A DNA stretch of 64,000 nt from Pyrus communis (lineage: Eukaryota > Streptophyta > Magnoliopsida > Rosales > Rosaceae): positions 25,332,428-25,396,427 of the forward strand of contig NC_084803.1 in assembly GCF_963583255.1 (NCBI RefSeq). The letters run 5' to 3'. The translations under genes were made by a program, and so were the position numbers. Of this stretch, positions 30,387-43,834 are shown piece by piece; position 1 is the stretch's first letter; each line of letters starts with the position of its first letter. The notes beneath the pieces were generated by a model, which saw nothing but the letters and a program-made list of their open reading frames with translations, made no database searches and was not told the origin of the DNA.

Positions 30387-32299
30387 TTCCTATTCCTATG
30401 TAGGACCACCCCAGACTGACGCTCATGTATAACAACAATTAAACATACAGTTGTCTCGCATAAACACTTGACTAATTACACAATGTTAGTCAGGCAAGTA
30501 ATTAATAGGCAAGTAACTAAACATCACACAAGATTTGTGCCCGGAAAACACATAACTGGGTGAAAAATCGAGTGAACTCTAAAGAGCTCCAGTCACTAGC
30601 AGAATATCAAGTTCATACAATTATCATTCAAACACAAGCTCAAGCACGACATCAAATGACGGTCTTCACAACGATGACAACTCAAGCACGAGCTCTTCAC
30701 TTGTGGCACCGATGAAAGATGAAGATCCAACAACAGCATAAATCTCCTCAATCGAACATCAACAGACTAAGAAGATTTAGAATGAATATGTACCTAGAGT
30801 TCTAAAGATAAGAGCTATAAGCTGAGTTACTAAAATGAATGCAAGGACTGAGATATTCTTAGAACGTTTCAATCAAAATGCAGAGATGGGTTCATCAAGG
30901 TTCATCAAGGACTGAGCTATAAGCTGAGGTGTGGCATGATACGTCCAGCGTAAAAGTCAGGTTGCGTGACAAGTTAATTACGCATGTGCACAAACTTGAC
31001 TAGGCATGAAACACAAATGCAGATTGTTATGCAATGCATGAACCAAACCTGAATTCCTAGGAGAGTAAGCCTTAGTCTTCATCATCTTGCATCTTCTAAG
31101 AACTCTATTACTATGCTAGCCCTACATTGAGGTTGGTGTGATAATAGAAGTTTAACGTTTACATTTTGGATCAAGGAAAGCCAGACTTAGCTAAGACCTA
31201 AACTTAACATTTGATCTCTCCAAATTATTATTACTTTGGGTCATGTTTATGAACATTGTCTCTAATGTGAAAGGTAGGTATTGTTCAGTTTGGTTTCATT
31301 TAGACCTTAAACTACACAACTAAGAAGTGAAAATTACTGGGTTGCAATGCCATCCCAATACCCAATGAGGCCTAAGGTGAAAATTACTAACGAGGCATCA
31401 TTTTAATATTTATGATTAATTAACTTAGTTTGAACCATCTACACCTTATGTCTACTTCTTTACCTTTTATCTCTCTACATATCATCTTCACTTGATGACC
31501 CAAAGCACCCTTACAAATTCCATATACAACATTTTACATTATTCCAAAGTTAACTTATTTGTGTGCATCAACATGTACCATACAACTTATTTGTGTGCAT
31601 CAACATGTACTAGACACATTTTCAATGTTTTCATTCTTAAAAATAATTCTCGGATTAAGTTGCCAGATGCATTCTCAAATCACAAAAATGTAAAATCTTA
31701 TTTGTCATTTTATTTTTGTAAATAGTTGTTAAAAAATTGTTTTGTAAAACATTACTCGGAATGGACACTAATTTTTTATGAACCAAAATTTTTTTTTCTG
31801 TGAATTAGAGAACTAACTACCCACATTGCATCCTCAGATTGAGTTGTACTAGCGCAGGGTCCTTTTAAGCATATTAAGATAATTTATACATGTTTTTTAA
31901 CCTAATAGATGGACCTTGAGAAAGCGTACAAAAGTATGACAAGATCAAGACATTGGGTTTACAAGCTAGCCCAAGTAATTCAGTAGATAGAGGTTATTGC
32001 AACAACAGAAGATGATCGCCATCAATGACCGCTTCTAGCATGGACTGTCTACATACAAGAAGGGAAAAACGTTGAACGTAAAGTACTTTTTGACCGCTCA
32101 AGATAGTTGGTTGACCTGACAACTTTCTAACATAACCTATAAGAACAAGTATGTTCATATTTCAACTCCAAGCCACGCGTTGGCCATCAACGAAAATAAG
32201 AGTCTATGAAGAGACATAACCTGTAAGAACAAGTAGTTTACCCGAGCCACACGTTGACATGTACACATGGCTATTTGCATGGGTAGACATGTTTCAATC
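30387..32299. other. Intergenic or old repeat DNA, no gene seen
   Basis: Small direct repeats (GGTTCATCAAGGTTCATCAAGG near 30890; TTATTTGTGTGCATCAACATGT twice near 31556 and 31585) and AT-rich DNA. The phrase GAGCCACGCGTTGGCCATCAACG and variants recur near 32172, 32245 and 32338. No frame recognised. Confidence 0.4.
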
Positions 32300-32543
32300 A
32301 CAGCATTTATCCATGAGTGGATGGAAAGTAGTTTACCCGAGCCACGCGTTGGCCATCAACGGGAAAGTTTGAAGTCCTTCGATTTAAGCAGTCACTTACA
32401 AAGACTTGAGATGTTGTGTTAGTGGTCGAACTACAAGGAAAAATATAAGATAAAGTAGCATTTAGCCTTTCCTCCTGATTAATTGTCTTGACTGAATTAG
32501 TAACCACAAAGTTGACATGAGTCATGTCCTTCACTGTCACATC

Positions 32544-33340
32544 TCAATATAACGAATTCAGCTGGTTAACATCTGTTCGAAATTCAGAAAGAAGAACCAT
32601 GCTAATCTCCATGTTATCTAAAAGTGAAGGTCTCTTGGTATCATCTTGATCCTCCTCAGCCGAGTTTAACACAACCCTCTTGTCTAACAGACTAAATTTG
32701 GACTCGGTTGCTTCTGATTGAGCTTTTTTGCACATTTGGCATTGGAAGACAATCTTGGCATCCAGAGCGTCTAGATATGAATGAAGTCGCCTGACTCGTT
32801 CTACTTCCTTCTGCGTTAGGCTGAACAATCTGATGACCGATAACACTTAAAAATACCAGAAAGGTATCCCTGCACTCTGGATTTGCGCATGTGTTGGAAA
32901 CTGGCTAAAATAGATAGATCTAAATTCCTTTGGATCATGGCATCTTTGGCCGCAGGACTAGTCAAAGCCATGTCCATGCAATCTTGGCATTCTTGGGAAA
33001 ACCATACCGATCGTTGGCCGAACTCACCTACAGTGTTGAACCTTGACCAAGGGCTCCTATGGAGAATCAAAGGAAGAGCTTTCTTGGCGAAAGGTTCAAT
33101 CCTTGCTTTCAACTTGTCTAGCCAAAGTAATAGCTTGATCCATTTCTTGGATTCCTCAATTTCAGTTTCCATTGTTGGAACTTGAACCTTTTTCCCTTCG
33201 GCTATCTAGTAAGAATTGTAGGGACTTGTTCCACATAATTTAACTCAATTTCTGCTTCCAGCTACCATACATGAGATGCTTATTTTTTAGCGTTGGAGAC
33301 TTCGTTTGGAAGATGATTTCTGTGTTTTGGACCTGGCATT
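32544..33340 (-). pseudogene. Broken unrecognised ORF inside an old gypsy element
   Basis: The longest open parts are 33172-32816 (METEIEESKKWIKLLLWLDK...) and 32846-32544 (MLSVIRLFSLTQKEVERVRR...LDALDAKIVFQCQMCKKAQ), which join by one frameshift near 32830. A possible earlier start MPGPKHRNHLPNE at 33340 has three stops before 33172. The second half looks helical. I do not recognise it; given the gag fragment upstream it may be an additional ORF of the same old element. A dead host gene is possible. Confidence 0.35.
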
Positions 33341-33779
33341 ATACGCATCAGTCGGAAGATTGTGTTTATACAACTGAGTATATGTTGGTTTCAGTGGCTT
33401 GAAAGTCCTTTGTGTAGTTAATGTGCTTCTGTCACCCACCTGGGTGTCTTTATCGTAAAATGCTCTATCAACTTCAAGCTATCACCGAACACGAGGCTTC
33501 TGATCTTCAAGTCGTGGTCCTAATCTGCTAAAAACTCCTAATGTGTTTTGCTCCGAACCTTGGTCAGATGGCTCACGTGATCTTGTAAGTTTTACAACAG
33601 ACTTGCATCGGTTGCACAACACCACTGACGAATCTTATTTGCTTGATTCTTGACTGACCGAATTGCGCTTGGCATGCTGGGTGGCCACACGTTACTGTAA
33701 TATTAAGCATGATTAATTTTGATCATTCGTCTTAGGTATATGAACAATTGCTGCTAGGAAAGGAATGATGTCAATCTTC

Positions 33780-34020
33780 AACTTCGGCTAACCATTCTTC
33801 TTGGGTATGTAGCCGTTTACCATATTGACCGTTGTTGTTAGGAAAGGGTCAGTATCTACCAATATTTATGCTTTCCCATGAAACTTGATCTTTCTATTAT
33901 CTATCCAATCTTGAATAGCATCCTTAAAGGCTACACAGTTGTTGGTGGCATGCTTGTTGGAGTTGTGGACCTTGCAATTGACCTTTTTTTTTTCCTTTCA
34001 AATCTTCGGCCGTAAGTACG
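33780..34020 (-). pseudogene. Ty3/gypsy gag fragment (old element)
   Basis: Decayed frame reads KVHNSNKHATNNCVAFKDAI, then IQDWIDNRKIKFHGKAKILV and DTDPFLTTTVNMVNGYIPK. This matches the gag C-terminal zinc-like region of Tat-type gypsy elements in plants (C-x2-H-x4-H-x4-C followed by DPFP..VNMV). It belongs with the primer site and LTR at 43810-45100, from which it is separated by the insertion at 34667-43690. Confidence 0.6.
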
Positions 34021-34666
34021 ACATGGCCTAGTTGAAGATTGATTATTTTTGCTACAAAGAGCTGATAAAAAAATAACATCAGCATGGGTGATACCAAAGG
34101 TGTAGACCTTAGATGTTTGGACTGCCGCTAGCTAAAGCTGTTCAGGTTTCGACATCTTTTGTGTTGGGATGAGTCAATGATTTACACATGAATGGCTTGT
34201 CGTTAATGTTTTCTGCAACGTTAATGTTGACATACTATGCCTCTATATCCTCAGTCGAAGCAAAGAATCGTATTGCTCAACATGCTTAGGCAATTCTTAC
34301 ATGTCACAAAAGCTTGGTGAATAAATGTTGTTAACAAATGGTTCATTTCCTCATGAGACTATTGTATTCCCTCATAGTAGTGGTTTGATGTATCTTGTTT
34401 GCGATTAAATCGGCCGAGCTCACGTTCCAAAGTAAGCTAAAGATATCTGGTGTTCGGTGAGCTTGCACCGAATATGGGTTTAAGGAAGTACATCCAAGCC
34501 TCATTACTCTCATCATCATCTTTCTCGACCATTCATTCTGGAGGTCTAAAGAGAACGGGCTTAGTGGTCCTTGTAATACCTACCATCGTTAATTCTGGTT
34601 GTCGAGATTTATTTCCACTTCTCGACGTGCCGTAAAGTCTTGCGTGACTGCAATAGGAGTATCATG
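34021..34666 (-). other. Leader/gag 5' part of the old gypsy element, decayed
   Basis: Continues on the minus strand from 43691 across the later insertion (duplicated TCATG). Short fragments only; several stops; no domain identified with confidence. Confidence 0.35.
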
Positions 34667-36466
34667 TGTTGGAAATGTGCCCTAAAACCAATCATATGAT
34701 GATACTTTACGGACATTTCACAAAGTTAAACTAATGTAGTTTAAATGTAAAGGGCAAAGATTATTGTTTGAGCCGTCTCATATAAATGTTATATGCTTAA
34801 ACGATAAGTCCAAGGAATATGTGATTGGAAGAATGCAATCTAAAGAAGTTAGATTCATGAGACCATTCTTTCGTTGACACATCCTACACGTTCCTGATCA
34901 TAGGATTGTCAATTGGGCATTGACAGTCCGTTAAGATCAGTACGTGCTATGTCTTCTCTCAGGGAGAGTAACTAGTCTCGAGTCATTGGTGTGTGTGACA
35001 TCAAGACAAGTACGTAGGTGCTCAATAGAGAATGAGTTCACTGAACACGATCAACGAAGAGTTCTCATATTCATGTCACATGAGAACTCATGGTTGGGAT
35101 AATGCAAATTAGTCTTTTGACCTGAGGCATCACAGTTGTCTTGTGGTTAGGTCCTTAATCTTTGATTATGTCAAAGTCACTCCATCAGGAGGGTGTCTAC
35201 GGCATCGTTGGGGTTAAGCCACTTAGCCATGGAGGCAAGTGAATGCGCAACAAGGGATCTCTAACCTTTAAACTGTTTGAGGGAGAATACTCTATGATAT
35301 GATTAAGAATCTTTGGCCAAAGTATGAATGAGATTTAGGAATGTGTTCCAAATCACATTCAAGGTAATCATATAAGCACAAGACTCACATTGGATAGTAG
35401 ACATGAATAAACTATCAAACCAAACAATGTGGTCAAGAGTATTGTATTAGAGAAAGACCGTATTGCATTTGTAATCCTAAAACTGAATAGGTTCTCCACC
35501 TCTTCTGATTAGCTTGGGTAACCATGACATGCTGCTAGGCGTCAACCATGGTTTATGGAAGCCCTAAAAGTGTATTATCACTAACGGGAGAATTGAAAGT
35601 AAGTTTCAATTCACAATCGATTAGAAAGAGTTTTAATCGCCCACTGCCTCGCTAAAAGGAACCTAATGGATCGTTCACCGAGTAAGGTAGAGTTTGAAGA
35701 AACAACGGAGATGAGTAAGAATAATTAAATGGTTTAATTATTTATCTAAGGCTAGGATTAATTAATATGTTAATTAATCAAACGAATAAGTTCGTTAAAG
35801 ACCTCGGGTTAGTTTTGGGCCGCAAGGCCCAATGGGATTTGAATGTCAAGCCCATTAACTCAAGTTGTATGACAACTTGAATAAACAAAGGGCTTGAAAG
35901 CCCAATAAACCCTATAGGCCGGCCATGTTAGAAGAATAGGGCTTTTGGTCCATTAGGTCACTTATTTGAAGGGACTATATAAAGGACTTTATAGCCTAAA
36001 ATTCATTAAGGGTTGTTTTTGGGGAAAGGATGAGAACACAAGCTCTCCTTTCTCTCTAAAATTTCGGCCACCTTGGAGGGATCATCTAGCAATCAAACTC
36101 CTCCAAGGTCACTCATTTCTTCTTCATTATGCCTTGGTGATGAATCATTAGAGGTTCTCAATTTTGGGAACTTTGGAGAAACCTTTTTCATCCATCCAAA
36201 TCCATAGATCTAAGATGCAAGGAATGAAGGCCCTCTCTTTGGGTGATTAGCCTTTGTTTAAATACAAAGAGGAATCTACAAAGGTATATATTTCAACTCA
36301 CTTTGTTTTGAGTTGATTATTGGTTCACCATTTTACTAGGCTTTGAACATTCATGGGTAATGTTTTGTTTTTAAGTGCATGCTAGCATGATTCCGCCTTT
36401 AATTTGTTAATTGCATGCTAATGATGTTGCTTAAATGAACATGTCATCTTCCAAAATAATCCTTCA
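34667..36466 (+). repeat. 5' LTR of element D
   Basis: 1800 bases. TATAAAGGACTTTATAG near 35988 is a likely promoter palindrome. A 61-codon frame (35966-36151, MKGLYKGLYSLKFIK) is present identically in both LTRs but is probably leader sequence. Confidence 0.9.
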
Positions 36467-36468
36467 AG

Positions 36469-36480
36469 TGGTATCAGAGC
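36469..36480 (+). promoter_or_regulatory. Primer-binding site of element D
   Basis: TGGTATCAGAGC, two bases after the 5' LTR; initiator tRNA-Met type. Confidence 0.9.
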
Positions 36481-39400
36481 CTAGGCCTAGTTTATGGTGG
36501 ATCCTTTTGGGTTTTGTGATTTTTTCATATTTTGTGATTTAAGTGTTGTAAATGTTACAAGCTTTGTTCTTGCTTTGAATATAAATTTTGCTTGAAAATT
36601 TAGCATCTCAAATGTTGTAGATGTATTTCATTAAAGCATGAATATTGGAACTAAAAGTTGGTGCCAAGTGTTTTGGGATTTTCGGCCAAATCCAAAGGGT
36701 GATTTTTTGGGTTCTTGTTAGTCTTGTTAAAATGGTTTTAAAAGTGCTTTTTGGAACCCCTAAGTACCCTAGGATATTAACCCTCTTTTGAGTTGTGAAA
36801 ATTTGAGTTTTTGGTGAAAGAAAACATCCATGGAGCTATTATGAGTTTTCATGTATGTTCTTCATATTTCTTGAAGTTCTTGCCAAGAACAAAAAGGTTT
36901 TGAAGTTTTGATTCAAAAGTTTTATGTTTTTCATAAAGTTTTGTTTTTCAAATGGTGGGTGATAGTTATTGGTGAGATGTGACTAAAAGAATTTTAAAGT
37001 TTTATAAAAAACATTTTCTTACAAACCATCAAAGTCACCTTTGTCTCACCTACCAAAAACCACTTTCAAAACTTTAGATTTTTTCAAATTTTCAACAATG
37101 TGGCCGGCCACCTTTGGAAAAGGTGTTGGAGGGACTTTTGTGCAATTATATAAAGTTTTGATACTTTTGTGTATTTGCATTTTGACCCCAAAAGTTTTTT
37201 TTTTTGTTTTAACAAAGTGACCCAAATTGTTGTGGTCATTGTTTTTGGCCCAAAACAAAATGAGAACAAAATTGTTTTGTCTCTTTAATGAGAATTTGAT
37301 TTTCATTATATTTAGTTCCATTTAAATCAATTCTATGGATCCAAAAACCAAATGATAATTGTTGCATTCAATTTAATTAGTTAAAGTGTTAATTAATTAA
37401 AGGGTGATTATGAACCTTAGCCTACGATAATTGAGCTATGTGAATGGCCGCTTCAAATTTGTTTGAACCATGGGAATGAGTAGATTAGATTTTGGTTGTA
37501 ATTTGATTTGATCAAATGTTGTAAAAGGGCATAAGCTCTTCTTTACTTTAAAGTAATTAGTTATATTCAATTGTTGTAAAGAGCATAAGCTCATATTTAC
37601 TTTGAAGTACTTCTTTCTTGCTTTATTTGATATGCATGAAATGAAGTAGTTGGGTCCAACGCCCTAAGACAACACGCCTTAATGTGATTAAACGCGTAAC
37701 TAAAATCAATCTCCATCCCTAGTCCGAGATTCAACACAAGGCTCGTGTTGGATCTAATCGAAGGTTCATAGTCATCCTAAGGCCCTAAGGCAACTATATA
37801 GTCCATCAATGAATGCAAACCTTATGTTAGTGGTATCATATACTCTTGGTTTAAAAACCGTTTTAAAAGCTTAGTGGGAGTATTATATACAACTAAATCA
37901 ATCATATGGACCAATAGTTGTAATAGGACCAAAATTGTTTTAATTATGATTAAAATGAATATATATATGTGATGAGACCTAAAACCCTCAACAAACCATT
38001 ATTAAGTTGATAAGCGAGAGATGCTTTGAATATCTCTTCGTGGCCTTCCACCGTGATAGGCTCCAATCGTTTATGACTTGTACACCACCTTCACCCTATC
38101 ATGGGGAAAAGCATCGTGCATGCTTATATTCAGGAGGAGTTTATTTACATTTGATGAGGTGAAGGTAGGCAACGAGTATGGCAAACATCGTATCATCGTG
38201 ACGTTATACTTGAACCCCTATCTAAACTTGCATGGTGGGAAAGAACTTAACTAAGTGAAATGGTGCCAAACATCGTATCATCGTGAGGCAACATTCTCTA
38301 GAGGCCAAAAAGATGGGCACTTGCATTAGATGCAAATGAGTAAGCGTACTCTCTCATTATTATTAATGCTAGCCAAACATCGTATCATCGTGAGGTGGGC
38401 TTGGTAATGGTGAGTCTCCCATACCCCGCTAAGAGTTCAACAAAACTCTCGAATTCCGATGAGGGATATGGAATTTGCCAAAAATAGTGGGTGGTGCTAT
38501 TTGATTTAAAGACCCGAATCAAATGGCTTAAAATCAATCAATTTATATTCGTTATGTATTTGTTTACCAATATATTTGCAAACGCTATCCAAAACTTGAC
38601 AAAGAAAAGCCGAATGCTTTAATTTCCGGACTTAGTTCTACAATCCCATAGATTGTCTTTAATGGCTTGTAGATGTAACTAAGTAGTCTCATCCTCACAA
38701 TCTTCCTATTGATAATGTATCATTGGAAGAATATGTTAGATAAGTCTAACATGAGAAGGACAACACTTTTAATGTCATAATTCTTCAAATACAAATTGTT
38801 GTATGAAGAAATAAGAGTTGCTTTGAACAACCCTTAATCAACACAAACTTTAGTGCTTGTTTCTTTGTTATATAAACAAGGAACTTTTGAAGTAAGCACA
38901 AGGGCACGGATGCTTTATGTGCCATGATTCTTCACTTACAAATTGTTGTATGAAGAAATGAGAGTTGCCTTGAACAACTCTTGAAAGTTTGTAATTATGT
39001 TTAGAACATAATGGTTGGTTGACAAAAATAGTCCATCAACATGGACTTATGATGATTTTGAATCATTGAGTGTTGAAGTGTTAAACCACTTAACGAGACG
39101 GAAATTAGGCAAGGACTTCACCTTTGTGTCCCTATCCTAATGGTTCACTAAGTTTATTGTAAACTATATAGTGAACAATAACCACACACTCTCCAAATTG
39201 TTTGATGTGTATAACACAATTGAAATAAGTTTCAAGAGAGATAGTGGGAGTTTAGGGACCATGACTATTGTAGTCAAAGGAGAAGTCAAATGAAGAAGGC
39301 AAAATAACTCCAAGGGAACAAACTTTCTTTATGAAAGGATGGACATTGGAAGGGGTATTTGCAAGAAATGTCTTGCAAGTGTCAAGAACACACCTTTCGA

Positions 39401-39850
39401 AGGTGTTGTAATATGTTCTTGAAATAGTTCAAAACAGTTGGTTCTTCTACTTGAATGCTTGATTCCGTATTAGTAACTATGTTTTACAATTGTTGTAAAA
39501 GTGTGCTAATAAAAAGTAGAAGATTAATGAGAGAAGAGAAAGTACTTCACATTCGGAAAGTGAATAAAATATAGATCTCTGCGAAAGCGGATTGTACTTA
39601 CTTCCTCATATGAACTACCAAAGAAATTGGAAAATACTAAAGATTGTCTTTACATTCCAATTTTAATGAACTTAAATCCGTCACTATAGTAGAGATGGAT
39701 AAATGTTTTGTTTGACAAAACATTGTTCTTTATTAATCAATAATTAGATTATTGTAATTTAATTGGTTGTCTCTATAGTAAAGATGATGTGGTAGTTTAA
39801 CTGTTTAGAATACGATGATGCTTAAAACCCAAAAGGTTGCAAGGTAGTGA
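36481..39850 (+). other. Non-coding leader and decayed gag region of element D
   Basis: No usable frame. Three copies of CAAACATCGTATCATCGTGA occur at about 38182, 38267 and 38374. A duplicated block (AAATTGTTGTATGAAGAA...AGAGTTGC.TTGAACAAC) lies at about 38792-38833 and 38940-38980. Confidence 0.6.
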
Positions 39851-41983
39851 CTAATCCCAACTGAGTTGTGATACCTCTAAAACATAAGTTACGAGTTGGT
39901 CATAGATGGATGCTTTGGATCGTTAGATCCAGATCCAATACCTTCTTGTTAAAATTGTATAGAGGCAAAATGTTCGAATCTTTATTCTTTTGGAAAGAAG
40001 AAAGAATCACAAAGTTGTTGAGGTTAATTCACTTAGATGTTAGTGGCACTTGTCCACAACATAATACTACTCATGTTGTATGACATTCACCGAAGATCAC
40101 TCTCGGTTGGACTATAGTTTATTTTGAATAAACACAAGTTCGAATACTTTGCAAAAGGTTTCAAAGAATTCAATAAATGTAAGTAGATGAGTAAGACGTC
40201 TAAAGTATTTACCTCCTTAGATTTGATCCAAGGAAAAAGTAACACTTTAGATTAATTTCCTTGAAAAATATCAAGGAAAGTAGCATCGTAAGATAATGAA
40301 TTTCTCCATTAGGAGAAGAATGAACATGAATAAGATTTAGTTCGTTGGACATTATCAATTACCCATATATATATGATATATACTTCTAAGACAACCTAGT
40401 TCCTATACCACAAGCTCCAAGGTAGTCCAGAAGGATTTATAAACCGTCTCAGTTGAATGGTTTGAACTTTATGACTATGTCATAGAGTTGCACCTCTTAA
40501 TTCGAAAGAAATAAGAATGAAAATCCTTATGACTACATTGAGTGTATATACGATATATACTCAAGGAAATGGTAAAGTACCATTTGACCCGAAATAATGA
40601 AACCTTCAAAGCTAATTGGTAGCTTAAGGTGACTACACTCAAAGAGAATGGTTGACTTTGAAGAAACCATCTTTGACGTAGTCTTGGTTTCAATTAATTC
40701 GAAGATTGCTAGCTACAACTAAATGGTGATTTAATGTTTGGACATAATATGGGTTTCCGAAACCATTATTAAGATAGTCTTGATAATATATGTCTAAAAC
40801 TATAAATCACAAAACAGGTTAGTTGTAGAGATCCGTACATCATGGATCTTAGCAAGCTAGTGGGAGCTATAAGCGTCTTATGAGAAAAGATCAATTGTTT
40901 GATTTCTCATAAAGATGTAAATGAATCTTTTGTTTACTAGGTTTACAAAAGATTAGTGGGAGTTAATCGTATTCCTAAATTTAAATATATATATGATATA
41001 TTAATTTTTGGAAATGAAAAGAGTACTTCTTCATTAAAGTTATTCTATAACGATAGAATGTATATGGGAGATATAGTCTATATAATGGAATGGAAATCTA
41101 TAATGATATATTTCAAGATATAATTGGATTATATCAATCCCTAAAATAGACAAGAGATGCTAGGAAGTTTCTCATTTGATGATAAACTTCAATTAGAATG
41201 ACAATTCTAGTGAGACTAGGAAGTTGTTCTTCTCAAAGGGAATGTACCCTTTGACTCCCAAAGAAATAATGCGTAAATAGAATCCTTTATGCATAAGCAG
41301 AAAGGTGATTTATGTATTTCATATTGTATGAAAAACATTGATATAAGATGTACCTAGAAAGGTACAAGACAATATCAGTGCAAGCCCAGGATCAGAACCA
41401 TGGCAACTGTCAAGTGAGTCCTTAAGTATTTGAGAAATACTAAAGGATATATTACTCAATAATTGAGAAAGAATTAGAGTAACGTAATGGAAGTGTAAAT
41501 GTATTAGATTATGAATCTAATCCATCATTGGATATTTCTTCATTATGAATGAAGAGATAAACAGATATCTCTTTATTATGACTAAAAAGATATTTGGATG
41601 GAAACATTAAAGTAATGACTTTAGTGTGTTCCATTATGAATGCAAAATATATTGCCATATAGAAGTTTACAACAATGTTGTTTGGATGGGAAAGTTCATT
41701 TATGAACTCTCTATTCGGTTCCAACCAGAAAGTGTATAACACTAATGGGGCGATAGCTCAAGCCAGGGAATCAAGGTCTCATCAAGGTCCGAACTCAAAT
41801 GAGAGACTGAACCACATGATTAGGAATCATGAATAATGGTGACATCGTTATTCTCAAGGTTGCTTCTATGGATAACATATAGATATCCATCTTGTTTAGG
41901 CCTACTACTCAGCCATTTATGAAATGAATTACAGAAGAGGTATCATCACTGATAACCAAGCTGATTGGCTGTTGTTTAGGCCT
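39850..41983 (+). pseudogene. Decayed copia pol traces in element D
   Basis: Faint domains in copia order. Integrase start near 40010-40090 (LLRLIHLDVSGTCP) and following shifted fragments; RT end near 41210-41470 (SKGMCPLTPKE-like, then PGSEPWQLS in place of the usual NPG..HW); RNase H near 41630-41840 (MNAKYIAI, NGAIAQARESRSHQG). Every part has stops and shifts. The similarity is to the plant copia type with CDNNGAIAQAKEPRSH. No protein can be made. Confidence 0.65.
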
Positions 41984-43690
41984 ATTATTGTTTGAGCCGT
42001 CTCATATAAATGTTATATGCTTAAACGATAAGTCCAAGGAATATGTGATTGGAAGAATGCGATCTAAAGAAGTTAGATTCATGAGACCATTCTTTCGTTG
42101 ACACATCCTAAACGTTCCTGATCATAGGATTGTCAATTGGGCATTGACAGTCCGTTAAGATCAGTACGTGCTATGTCTTCTCTCAGGGAGAGTTACTAGT
42201 CTCGAGTCATTAGTGTGTGTGACATCAAGACAAGTACGTAGGTGCTCAATAGAGAATGAGTTCACTGAACACGATCAACGAAGAGTTCTCATATTCATGT
42301 CACATGAGAACTCATGGTTGGGATAATGCAAATTAGTCTTTTGACCTGAGGCATCACAGTTGTCTTGTGGTTAGGTCCTTAATCTTTGATTATGTCAAAG
42401 TCACTCCATCAGGAGGGTGTCCACGGCATCGTTGGGGTTAAGCCACTTAGCCATGGAGGCAAGTGAATGCGCAACAAGGGATCTCTAACCTTTAAACTGT
42501 TTGAGGGAGAATACTCTATGATATGATTAAGAATCTTTGGCCAAAGTATGAATGAGATTTAGGAATGTGTTCCAAATCACATTCAAGGTAATCATATAAG
42601 CACAAGACTCACATTGGATAGTAGACATGAATAAACTATCAAACCAAACAATGTGGTCAAGAGTATTGTATTAGAGAAAGACCGTATTGCATTTGTAATC
42701 CTAAAACTGAATAGGTTCTCCACCTCTTCTGATTAGCTTGGGTAACCATGACATGCTGCTAGGCGTCAACCATGGTTTATGGAAGCCCTAAAAGTGTATT
42801 ATCACTAACGGGAGAATTGAAAGTAAGTTTCAATTCACAATCGATTAGAAAGAGTTTTAATCGCCCACTGCCTCGCTAAAAGGAACCTAATGGATCGTTC
42901 ACCGAGTAAGGTAGAGTTTGAAGAAACAACGGAGATGAGTAAGAATAATTAAATGGTTTAATTATTTATCTAAGGCTAGGATTAATTAATATGTTAATTA
43001 ATCAAACGAATAAGTTCGTTAAAGACCTCGGGTTAGTTTTGGGCCGCAAGGCCCAATGGGATTTGAATGTCAAGCCCATTAACTCAAGTTGTATGACAAC
43101 TTGAATAAACAAAGGGCTTGAAAGCCCAATAAACCCTATAGGCCGGCCATGTTAGAAGAATAGGGCTTTTGGTCCATTAGGTCACTTATTTGAAGGGACT
43201 ATATAAAGGACTTTATAGCCTAAAATTCATTAAGGGTTGTTTTTGGGGAAAGGATGAGAACACAAGCTCTCCTTTCTCTCTAAAATTTCGGCCACCTTGG
43301 AGGGATCATCTAGCAATCAAACTCCTCCAAGGTCACTCATTTCTTCTTCATTATGCCTTGGTGATGAATCATTAGAGGTTCTCAATTTTGGGAACTTTGG
43401 AGAAACCTTTTTCATCCATCCAAATCCATAGATCTAAGATGCAAGGAATGAAGGCCCTCTCTTTGGGTGATTAGCCTTTGTTTAAATACAAAGAGGAATC
43501 TACAAAGGTATATATTTCAACTCACTTTGTTTTGAGTTGATTATTGGTTCACCATTTTACTAGGCTTTGAACATTCATGGGTAATGTTTTGTTTTTAAGT
43601 GCATGCTAGCATGATTCCGCCTTTAATTTGTTAATTGCATGCTAATGATGTTGCTTAAATGAACATGTCATCTTCCAAAATAATCCTTCA
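41984..43690 (+). repeat. 3' LTR of element D, lacking its first 93 bases
   Basis: Aligns base for base with 34760-36466; five or six substitutions noticed (for example CTACACG/CTAAACG, GAGTAACTAG/GAGTTACTAG). The left edge is joined to internal sequence GTTTAGGCCT. Confidence 0.9.
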
Positions 43691-43834
43691 TCATGTGCCA
43701 GTTTTACGCTAGAAGGGACAATTGCTTGATTTGTTGAGGTTTTTTCCTATCATTGTTTTCTTCTTCACAGAGCGTGTTTTGATGGTCATAAACTTCATAG
43801 TTTTTACCACTTAGTCTCACTGAGTGTGCCAAAA
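43691..43834 (-). other. Leader and primer site of the old gypsy element
   Basis: On the minus strand TTTTGGCACACTCAGTGAG (about 43816-43834) is a mutated form of the Tat primer site TTTGGCACGCCCAGTGGGAC seen in elements A and F. It marks the end of an LTR at 43835. Confidence 0.6.

Larger units (their letters stand above)
34667..43690 (+). mobile_element. Element D: large copia-derived non-autonomous LTR element with decayed interior
   Basis: 5' LTR 34667-36466 (TGTTGGAAATGTGCC to AATCCTTCA) and 3' LTR remnant 41984-43690; target duplication TCATG at 34662-34666 and 43691-43695. The primer site TGGTATCAGAGC is at 36469-36480. The two LTRs are the same length over their shared 1707 bases and differ at only a handful of positions. 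The first 93 bases of the 3' LTR and the purine tract are missing. The interior has only stop-ridden traces of copia pol. Nearly identical LTRs with a ruined interior indicate a family moved in trans. Confidence 0.9.

Noticed and set aside
35966..36151. 61-codon frame repeated at 43190-43375
   Set aside because: Lies in both LTRs of element D downstream of the TATA-like palindrome; no similarity recognised, so treated as leader.
38170..38400. CRISPR-like spaced repeats
   Set aside because: Only three copies with unequal spacers in a plant retroelement leader.
34667..43690. Large direct repeat as a segmental duplication of a host locus
   Set aside because: The repeats have LTR ends, a primer site and a TCATG target duplication.
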